In this document: piece by piece, positions 1 through 5,431 of the stretch | How the letters are laid out: each line of letters opens with the position of its first letter | How positions within the stretch are numbered: position 1 is the first letter of the stretch | NCBI GenBank assembly: GCA_002708145.1 | Contig: PAOV01000005.1 | Location: forward strand, 1 to 7,564 | Length of the DNA stretch: 7,564 nt | Reading direction: 5' to 3' | Source of the DNA: Chloroflexota bacterium | GTDB lineage: Bacteria > Chloroflexota > Dehalococcoidia > Lucifugimonadales > Lucifugimonadaceae | Notes under the pieces: generated by a model | Database searches by the model: none | Seen by the model: the letters and a program-made list of their open reading frames with translations, nothing else | Told to the model about the DNA's origin: nothing | Position numbers and translations under genes: made by a program

Positions 1-383
1 TAGAGGGTAAATCTCTAAGGATTTCCGTTGATACAACTGATGCTTTTTCCTGGCCTTGGCAATGGTATTTAAGGCAATATAATAATGTCACATTTGATGA
101 TCATTCACAAAATATAAACTTAGATGATTTGAGCATTTTAATCTTAAGTCAAAAAAATGATATATCTACAATTGAAAGGAATAATTTTACATTAGAACAA
201 AAATTCCCTCATCGATGGTGGTTTCCTGAAAAATATAGAAATATAAATTTTGTTGATATTATTACTACTATCTTTGATAGATCTAAATGGGATAATTCCC
301 TTGATTACTTCTTTTATAGAAAACTGGATCATGATCTGGGTAGTATAGATTCATATTTGTATATTAAAAATGATTTATATTAA
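1..383 (+). CDS. Agl23-like (TIGR03663) membrane glycosylation protein, C-terminal part
   Basis: The reading frame is open from the left edge (first full codon at position 3) to the TAA at 381-383, giving 126 residues of a protein whose start lies outside the window. The visible part is soluble: it holds a Trp-rich WPWQWYLR motif near residue 16, then HRWWFPEKY about 60 residues from the C-terminus, and ends in YLYIKNDLY. From memory, this Trp-Pro/WYLR plus RWWFP combination is typical of the tail of TIGR03663 'flippase activity-associated protein Agl23' proteins. These are multi-spanning GT39-like membrane proteins found in archaea and Chloroflexota; the membrane part would lie upstream. The TTG at 129 should not be taken as a start, because the frame is coding-like well upstream of it. 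The next gene begins 13 bp downstream and is a membrane protein that also suits glycan or lipid-linked sugar handling, which supports an operon. The family call is by motif recognition only. Confidence 0.72.
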   Translation, partial: EGKSLRISVDTTDAFSWPWQWYLRQYNNVTFDDHSQNINLDDLSILILSQKNDISTIERNNFTLEQKFPHRWWFPEKYRNINFVDIITTIFDRSKWDNSLDYFFYRKLDHDLGSIDSYLYIKNDLY

Positions 384-396
384 ATATAGGTAACTT

Positions 397-1467
397 ATGT
401 TATTAGACAAAAAAATGTTTGTAGTTGGATTAATATTTAGCGTAATTTTCACGTATATTTTATTTTTTGAATTTATTGATATAAAAGTATTAATAAATGT
501 TCTAAAAAATATTAATCTCATTTATGTTTTTATATCATTAATTTTTTATTTCTTATCATTGTATTTTAGGACAAAAAGATGGTCTTATTTATTAAGTGAA
601 AATTTACCAAATCCTAAGAGGAAAATTTTACCAGTTGTTATATTTGGTTATATGGCTAATAATTTGATTCCGGTTAGAATAGGAGAATTTTTACGTTCTT
701 ATTATCTATCTATAAGAGAAAATATTTCATCATCTTTTGTTTTTGGAACAATCATTATTGAAAGATTAATGGATGTTATAGCTTTAGTATTTTTTTTTAC
801 TATCGGATCATTACTAGGAAGTATTTTTTATTCAAGTGATTTCAATGATTTTTCAAATACTGTACCAGGTGGAAAATTAATTATGGCTTTATTGTCATTA
901 TTACCATTTTTATTTTTGATAATAATTTTAATTATTTCTAATAAAATTTCGGATAAAAAAATTAGTTTTGTTTTAAATAGGTTACTCTTTTTTACTTCAT
1001 ACAAAATTCGTTACCTAATAAAAAATAAGATTATTTTGTTATTTAATGGAGTGGTTACAATTAGAAAAAAAAATATCTTTTTTTATACAATAATTTATTC
1101 CATAATAATATGGATTTGTGAAGCAGTAATGTATTACATAATTTCTTTGGGATTTAATTTAAACATATTTTTTGATTCTACTTTTGAACTTATATCAGTA
1201 ATAATTGTTTTTACATCTATCGTAAATCTTGCCGGTATAATTCCATCATCTGCTGGTAGTTGGGGGCCCTTTGACTTTTTTGGTTCTCTAACTCTAATCA
1301 CTCTTGGAGTTGATAACGAAATGGCAGTTGCATATTCTTTATTAGTTCATTTTGCTCTATGGTTACCACCAACAATAATAGGTTTTGTTATCATAATATT
1401 AGATAAAAAAAGTATTATTCAAGTATTTAAAAATTTCAAGTTAAAAAAAATATCCAATGTCAGATAA
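397..1467 (+). CDS. Lysylphosphatidylglycerol synthase TM-domain protein (UPF0104/AglD-like)
   Basis: This is a 356-residue integral membrane protein with about eight hydrophobic segments, roughly at residues 8-26, 40-57, 78-95, 113-145, 160-182, 227-250, 263-285 and 310-336. Family signatures are the N-x2-P-x-R-x-G-E-x2-R motif at 88-100 (NNLIPVRIGEFLR), ER-x2-D at 122-126, and a Pro/Gly-rich PSSAGSWGPFD loop at 283-293. These match the LPG_synthase_TM domain (PF03706), shared by the flippase part of MprF and by archaeal AglD-type proteins. It lacks the cytosolic aminoacyl-transferase domain of MprF, so a lipid or lipid-linked-sugar translocation or glycosylation role is more likely than lysyl-PG synthesis. 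The length fits stand-alone members of the family. The ATG is preceded by a weak AGG-type ribosome site about 6 nt upstream. It sits 13 bp after the Agl23-like gene, and its last 11 bp overlap the following oxidoreductase. The family is secure; the substrate is unknown. Confidence 0.85.
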   Translation: MLLDKKMFVVGLIFSVIFTYILFFEFIDIKVLINVLKNINLIYVFISLIFYFLSLYFRTKRWSYLLSENLPNPKRKILPVVIFGYMANNLIPVRIGEFLRSYYLSIRENISSSFVFGTIIIERLMDVIALVFFFTIGSLLGSIFYSSDFNDFSNTVPGGKLIMALLSLLPFLFLIIILIISNKISDKKISFVLNRLLFFTSYKIRYLIKNKIILLFNGVVTIRKKNIFFYTIIYSIIIWICEAVMYYIISLGFNLNIFFDSTFELISVIIVFTSIVNLAGIIPSSAGSWGPFDFFGSLTLITLGVDNEMAVAYSLLVHFALWLPPTIIGFVIIILDKKSIIQVFKNFKLKKISNVR

Positions 1468-2791
1468 AAAAAAAATAGCTATTATAGGAGCTGGTGCAGC
1501 AGGATTATCAGCAGCTTTTTACTTATCTAAAGACAAATATAACATTACTGTATTTGAATCTGCCCCTTTTGTTGGTGGTCAAGCCTCAACTATAAACATA
1601 AATGGAGGCTTACTTGAAAGAGGTTATCATCATCTTTTTACTAATGATTATTCAATAATTCAATTAATGAAAGATTTAAATATTTATAATAAATTAATAT
1701 GGTACCCCTCTAAAGTTGGTTCTTATATAGATGGGAAAACCTATTCCACTACTTCACCTTTTGACCTGTTGAAATTAAGTGCTTTACCAATTTTAGACAG
1801 AATTAAATTGGGATTATTTTCTATAAAAATTAAAAATATTAAAAATTGGAAAAGTTTAGAAAAGTATACTGCAAATGAGTGGCTTCAAAACAATCTTGGT
1901 GGACAATCATACGATAAATTTTGGAAACCATTGTTAAGAGCAAAATTTGGTGATTATTATGATCAAATTGGTATGCCATGGTTTTGGTCTAAAATGCAAA
2001 CTAGATTTGCTTCAAGGAAAGGTAAAATACCTATAAGTTTTCTTAATAAAGAAGTATTGGGTTATCCTGATGGAAGCTTTGAAATCATATTTGATGAACT
2101 TAAGGATTATTTTGTTAAGAATAATATTAATTTATTTCTCAAATCTCCAGTAACAAAAATTATACCTCAGGATAATTCATCGATAAACTTAGAATATAAA
2201 CAAAATAATCAAATAAACACGGATAATTTTGATCTTGTTTTATCAACAACTCCTTCATTTATATTTAATAAATTAGTAAACTTACCATCCAGTTATCTTA
2301 ATAAACTTAACTCTGTTAAGTACATCGGAGCCCTTGTAATGATTATTGAGTTAGAGCATAAATTAACTGATCATTATTGGGTCAACATTGTTGATAACAA
2401 AATTCCATTCTTAGGATTAATTGAGCATACAAATATGTTATCTAGAAAGACTTATGGAGATAAAAACATTGTCTATTTAACAAATTATTTAGATCGGGAT
2501 CATCATTTTTTTTCAAAGGATAAAGATCAGATATTTGATATGTATATTCCTCATCTAAAAAAATTTAATCCAAATTTCACAAAAAAATGGATTTCAAACT
2601 ATCATATTAATACTCTAAGTGCAGCTCAACCTATTATAGGTACAAATTATTCTCAAAGTATTCCATCTCATCAAACACCTATTAAAAATTTATTTCTTGC
2701 AAATACCACTCAAATATACCCTGAAGATCGTGGAACAAATTATAGTATCAGGATGGGTAAAAATTTAGCTGATAAAATAAATAAGACATAA
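1457..2791 (+). CDS. NAD(P)/FAD-dependent oxidoreductase, amine oxidase/protoporphyrinogen oxidase-like
   Basis: This 444-residue flavoprotein begins with a Rossmann ADP-binding fold: GAGAAG at residues 11-16, the ribose-binding acidic residue E34 at the end of strand 2, and a GGQAST turn at 40-45. Near the C-terminus, LANTTQIYPEDRGTNY (414-429) has the form of the second FAD-binding segment in amine-oxidase/HemY/phytoene-desaturase proteins (PF01593, COG1232). The length suits a full single-domain member, and no signal peptide or membrane helix is obvious. The ATG lies inside the 3' end of the upstream membrane-protein gene (11-bp overlap, +1 frame shift) with no good Shine-Dalgarno, so translation is probably coupled to that gene. 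The neighbours suggest a role in modifying an isoprenoid carrier, lipid or nucleotide sugar, but that is inference. True protoporphyrinogen oxidase, hydroxysqualene oxidase or a UDP-galactopyranose-mutase relative cannot be excluded. FAD dependence is solid; the substrate is unknown. Confidence 0.83.
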   Translation: MSDKKKIAIIGAGAAGLSAAFYLSKDKYNITVFESAPFVGGQASTININGGLLERGYHHLFTNDYSIIQLMKDLNIYNKLIWYPSKVGSYIDGKTYSTTSPFDLLKLSALPILDRIKLGLFSIKIKNIKNWKSLEKYTANEWLQNNLGGQSYDKFWKPLLRAKFGDYYDQIGMPWFWSKMQTRFASRKGKIPISFLNKEVLGYPDGSFEIIFDELKDYFVKNNINLFLKSPVTKIIPQDNSSINLEYKQNNQINTDNFDLVLSTTPSFIFNKLVNLPSSYLNKLNSVKYIGALVMIIELEHKLTDHYWVNIVDNKIPFLGLIEHTNMLSRKTYGDKNIVYLTNYLDRDHHFFSKDKDQIFDMYIPHLKKFNPNFTKKWISNYHINTLSAAQPIIGTNYSQSIPSHQTPIKNLFLANTTQIYPEDRGTNYSIRMGKNLADKINKT

Positions 2792-2795
2792 GGAG
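2791..2795 (+). promoter_or_regulatory. Strong Shine-Dalgarno of the SDR gene
   Basis: AGGAG lies 6 nt before the ATG at 2802. Its first base is also the last base of the TAA stop of the upstream oxidoreductase gene. It is the clearest ribosome binding site in the window. It fixes the SDR start and implies that the SDR is translated independently although it sits in the same transcript. Confidence 0.8.
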
Positions 2796-2801
2796 ATAAT
2801 A

Positions 2802-3584
2802 ATGGGTTTATTAAATGACAAAAATGCAATAATTACTGGAGCTGGTTCTGGTATAGGAAAAGAAACAGCAAAGTTATTTGCAAAAGAGGGCTGTAACTTA
2901 GTTCTTTCTGGGAGAAGAAAAGAACCACTGCTTGAAGTCAAAAATGAAATACATAATAATATTAACAAAACTGTTAAGATTTCAGTCCAACCAACGGACC
3001 TTGAAAACTTAAGTGATGCTAAGGCACTAGGAGAAAAATCATTAAAAGAATTTGGGTCAATCCATATTCTTGTTAATAATGCCGGACATAGTTCATTGGC
3101 GAGATCTATAAGGTACACTTCGGATGAGGAATGGAAAAGTGTTTTCAAAGTTAATGCTGATGGAGTTTTTAAATTAACTCAATCTGTAATTGAAAATATG
3201 ATTGAAAATAAAAATGGAACAATAATAACAGTATCATCTATAGCTGCAATTAACCCTGGACTTTTAGGTGGAGCTTCTTACAGCTCTGCAAAAGCAGCAT
3301 CTTTAGCTTTGATGAGGTCAATTAACTCAGAGTTGAATGATAAGGGTATTCGAACCTCCACAATTATGCCCGCTGAAGTTGATACACCAATATTAAACGG
3401 CAGACCACTAAATCCGGATAGTGAAGCAAGGTCAACAATGATGATGCCTGAAGATATTGCAAGTATGATTCTCATGTGTGCAACAATGCCTCATAGAACT
3501 GTTATTCAAGAGATAATAATGTCTCCAATCCAAGACAGAGATAGGTCTAAGGATATTGAAGCAGCCAGAAGTGCTAAATTATAA
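2802..3584 (+). CDS. Classical SDR family NAD(P)-dependent oxidoreductase
   Basis: This 260-residue protein has the complete set of classical short-chain dehydrogenase motifs: TGAGSGIG cofactor-binding turn at residues 12-19, D66 (adenine contact), NNAG at 92-95, N118, catalytic S146, and Y160-x3-K164. The end of strand 2 reads SGRR (36-39), and basic residues there usually indicate a preference for NADP(H). The C-terminal part includes PEDIA (216-220) and a hydrophobic EIIMSP strand (237-242), as in cytosolic dehydrogenases of unspecified hydroxy compounds. The length is normal and no catalytic residue is missing. The start at 2802 is supported by AGGAG 6 nt upstream, 10 bp after the preceding stop. 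It is the last plus-strand gene before a convergent gene whose stop overlaps it by 6 bp. The reaction is oxidation of an alcohol or reduction of a ketone. The substrate cannot be assigned; a sugar acid or hydroxy acid is possible given the convergent enolase-family gene. Confidence 0.9.
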   Translation: MGLLNDKNAIITGAGSGIGKETAKLFAKEGCNLVLSGRRKEPLLEVKNEIHNNINKTVKISVQPTDLENLSDAKALGEKSLKEFGSIHILVNNAGHSSLARSIRYTSDEEWKSVFKVNADGVFKLTQSVIENMIENKNGTIITVSSIAAINPGLLGGASYSSAKAASLALMRSINSELNDKGIRTSTIMPAEVDTPILNGRPLNPDSEARSTMMMPEDIASMILMCATMPHRTVIQEIIMSPIQDRDRSKDIEAARSAKL

Positions 3585-4814
3585 TTTTCTTTTTATAGAC
3601 TTTTTACCATTCTTACTTACAACTTCAAAAAGATTTGAATTAAATCCTCCCCAATGGAAGTTATCTGAGTTGGTATCAGTTTTTTTATAAATAAGATCGT
3701 CTCTATTAAGAATTTCTTTTTTTAGACTTGTTCCTAAGCCAATACCTTTTGGAGCTAAAAGATCACCTTCAACTACCTCAATATTTCTATCAACAATTTT
3801 GTTGTACCAACCATTTTTCTCATAAAAAGCTCTACATGTTTCCATTATAAAAGCATTTGGTATATTCATTGAAATATGGGCACATGCAAATATATTAACT
3901 GGGCCAGTCATATCATGTGGTGCTACAGGTAATTGTTCTGCTTCTGCTAATGTTGATATTTTTTTAGTTTCGGTAATACCTCCAGTCCAAATTAAATCAG
4001 GCATGACTATTTCAATTGCCCCTTCCTTCAAATAATCTCTAAATTGATATTTAGTAATAAGTCTTTCAGATACACATACAGGAGCTTCTATTTCTTCTGC
4101 TAATTTAATGTGATTTTCTACATTTACTGGTTGAATTAATTCTTCTTGCCAAAGCATTTTATAATCATCCAAAAATTTTCCTATTTTTATTGCAGAACTA
4201 AGATTCCATCTTCCATGCCCGTCATTAGCAATCTCAAAATTATAACCAATCTCTTTACGTATTTTCCTAATTGGTTCAGACAATAATTTTAAATCCTCAT
4301 TAGAAATGTAAGTACCTCTATTTATGTCTGCATAATGGTCAGTATAGGCCCATTTCATTGCATTGATACCTTGATCCATTAGGCTATTTGCTAGTTTTAC
4401 AGGATTAAGAATAGCATCTATTGAATCTGTGTTATTCCCATATTGTCCTGCTGTATTATAAGTCATAATTTTATCCCTGCATTTACCACCTAAGAGGTTA
4501 TATATAGGCTGTTCAGCAAATTGAGCAGATATATCCCATAATGCTATATCAATTGCTGAAATAGCTCTAGCTTCAGCTCCTGCGTAACCAAAAGCATTAG
4601 TCATGTCAAACATATTTCTCCAATGACTTTCTATATTTAAAGGATTTTTATTTACTAATAAAGGTGACAAGACATTATGTATTATTTCTGCAACAGCATT
4701 TGGAGCAAAATATGTTTCTCCCAATCCAGTAATTCCATTATCAGTATTGATTTGGACCCAAATTATTAATGGAAATTCTTTTACTTGAATAGTTTCAATT
4801 GATTTTATTTTCAT
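3579..4814 (-). CDS. Mandelate racemase/muconate lactonizing enzyme family protein, probable sugar-acid dehydratase
   Basis: This 411-residue enolase-superfamily protein has an N-terminal capping domain (about 1-125, with GLGETYF at 30-36) and a C-terminal TIM barrel. Visible active-site residues are metal ligands D198, E224 and E250, a D273/H300 pair (PDLIWTGG and PHDMTGP) expected to form the Asp-His dyad, and E325. H200, two residues after the first ligand (NDGHGRW), recalls the acid histidine of D-galactonate dehydratase. At the KxK position of mandelate racemase the sequence reads KWA (154-156), so the second lysine is absent. Together this favours Mg-dependent dehydration of an aldonic or uronic acid over racemisation; the exact substrate is unknown. 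The length suits the subgroup, with a slightly extended C-terminal tail. The ATG is preceded by GAGGA only 3 nt away. It is transcribed away from the Nuo-like genes and converges on the SDR gene. SAR202 genomes are reported to carry many enolase-superfamily paralogues, which would fit. Confidence 0.9.
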   Translation of the reverse strand: MKIKSIETIQVKEFPLIIWVQINTDNGITGLGETYFAPNAVAEIIHNVLSPLLVNKNPLNIESHWRNMFDMTNAFGYAGAEARAISAIDIALWDISAQFAEQPIYNLLGGKCRDKIMTYNTAGQYGNNTDSIDAILNPVKLANSLMDQGINAMKWAYTDHYADINRGTYISNEDLKLLSEPIRKIRKEIGYNFEIANDGHGRWNLSSAIKIGKFLDDYKMLWQEELIQPVNVENHIKLAEEIEAPVCVSERLITKYQFRDYLKEGAIEIVMPDLIWTGGITETKKISTLAEAEQLPVAPHDMTGPVNIFACAHISMNIPNAFIMETCRAFYEKNGWYNKIVDRNIEVVEGDLLAPKGIGLGTSLKKEILNRDDLIYKKTDTNSDNFHWGGFNSNLFEVVSKNGKKSIKRKL

Positions 4815-4817
4815 AAA

Positions 4818-4822
4818 TCCTC
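4818..4822 (-). promoter_or_regulatory. Ribosome binding site of the enolase-superfamily gene
   Basis: Read on the minus strand, GAGGA ends 3 nt before the ATG at 4814. The spacing is shorter than optimal, but no other purine-rich stretch is near. The encoded N-terminus (MKIKSIETI) is typical of this family, so the start is plausible. Confidence 0.5.
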
Positions 4823-4837
4823 ACATTTATATACATA

Positions 4838-4866
4838 TATATAAAAATATATAATATTTTTATATA
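4838..4866. repeat. Perfect 13-bp inverted repeat with 3-nt spacer
   Basis: The left arm TATATAAAAATAT (4838-4850) is exactly complementary to the right arm ATATTTTTATATA (4854-4866), separated by ATA. It lies between divergent genes, nearer the enolase-superfamily start. It could be an operator for a dimeric regulator or merely a by-product of an all-A/T stretch. It has no G/C, so it would be a poor intrinsic terminator. Confidence 0.6.
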
Positions 4867-4952
4867 GATTTATAGTTAATTTAGTTGTACTCTGCTAGGA
4901 TAATAATATTAGAAACAAAAAATTCATCGTATATTCTTAATGTATAAGTGAT

Positions 4953-5426
4953 ATGCCAGAAAATTCAAACTTACTTGAAAAAATTAAACATTCATTGGAG
5001 TCACAAGAACAACCAACTGTGACTATCTTATCTTCATTATTATCAATTCAAGATAATCTTCATTATATTCCAAGTGAAGGCATATCTGAGACGGCTAAGT
5101 TTTGTGGTAAGTCTACTAATGAAGTTTGGAGTGTTGCTTCATTTTATACAAATTTTCGATTTACTCCTCCTGGAGATAATGTTGTAGATGTTTGTTGGGG
5201 CCCTACATGTCATTTATTAGGCGCTCAAATTATCATAGATAATCTTCAAAAAACCTTAGAAATTGATGGAGAAGGTGAGAGTAAAGATGGGAAAATAACT
5301 CTTAAGTATAATACTTGCCTAGGGGCATGCGCACAAGCACCATGCATTGCAATCGATCATTATATTCATGGTAAACAAGATAAGAATACAGCAAACAAAA
5401 TAATTAATGAAATTAGGAATAAATAA
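4953..5426 (+). CDS. nuoE: NADH dehydrogenase subunit E-like [2Fe-2S] thioredoxin-fold protein
   Basis: This 157-residue protein has the NuoE/HoxE/FdsG layout: a helical N-terminal part (about 1-60, with LHYIP at 36-40 and VASFYTNF at 61-68) and a thioredoxin-like ferredoxin domain. The [2Fe-2S] ligands are C81-x4-C86 (CWGPTC) and C122-x3-C126 (CLGAC); C131 is additional. The cluster lies near FMN in the F subunit and acts as a side electron site in NAD-linked complexes. The length is normal. It is the first gene of a run leading 5 bp later into the NuoF-like gene, so the two subunits are probably co-translated. There is no clear Shine-Dalgarno before the ATG; the only in-frame codons upstream run into a TAA at 4938, which fixes the start region. 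The symbol names the family only: the complex could be a formate dehydrogenase or hydrogenase diaphorase instead of complex I. Confidence 0.9.
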   Translation: MPENSNLLEKIKHSLESQEQPTVTILSSLLSIQDNLHYIPSEGISETAKFCGKSTNEVWSVASFYTNFRFTPPGDNVVDVCWGPTCHLLGAQIIIDNLQKTLEIDGEGESKDGKITLKYNTCLGACAQAPCIAIDHYIHGKQDKNTANKIINEIRNK

Positions 5427-5431
5427 CATAG

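Larger units (their letters stand above)
4815..4952. promoter_or_regulatory. Divergent A+T-rich promoter region between the enolase-family and nuoE-like genes
   Basis: These 138 bp separate two divergently transcribed genes and must hold at least one promoter in each direction. The left half (4826-4880) is almost entirely A/T. Possible plus-strand elements are a perfect TATAAT at 4850-4855 inside the inverted repeat, TTGTAC at 4885-4890 with TATTAG 16 nt downstream (4907-4912), an extended TGC-TAGGAT at 4893-4901, and TATAAG at 4943-4948 just ahead of the nuoE ATG. Minus-strand TATAAA hexamers occur at 4859-4864 and 4869-4874. With this base composition, hexamer matches are expected by chance, so no single promoter is claimed. 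Confidence 0.45.

Noticed and set aside
129..383. A short 84-residue gene starting at TTG 129
   Set aside because: The same frame is open back to position 3 and already shows a family motif (WPWQWYLR) before 129, so this is the tail of a longer gene cut by the window edge.
397..1467. True MprF lysyl-phosphatidylglycerol synthase
   Set aside because: Only the membrane domain is present; the C-terminal aminoacyl-tRNA-dependent transferase domain is missing.
2765..3148. Minus-strand open frame of 127 codons
   Set aside because: It lies opposite the SDR gene, which has every family motif. The antisense translation shows no recognisable domain.
3278..3475. Minus-strand open frame of 65 codons
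   Set aside because: It is antisense to the catalytic region of the SDR gene, with no ribosome site or domain.
4838..4866. Inverted repeat as an intrinsic terminator
   Set aside because: The stem has no G/C pairs and the site lies upstream of two divergent starts, where no transcript should end.
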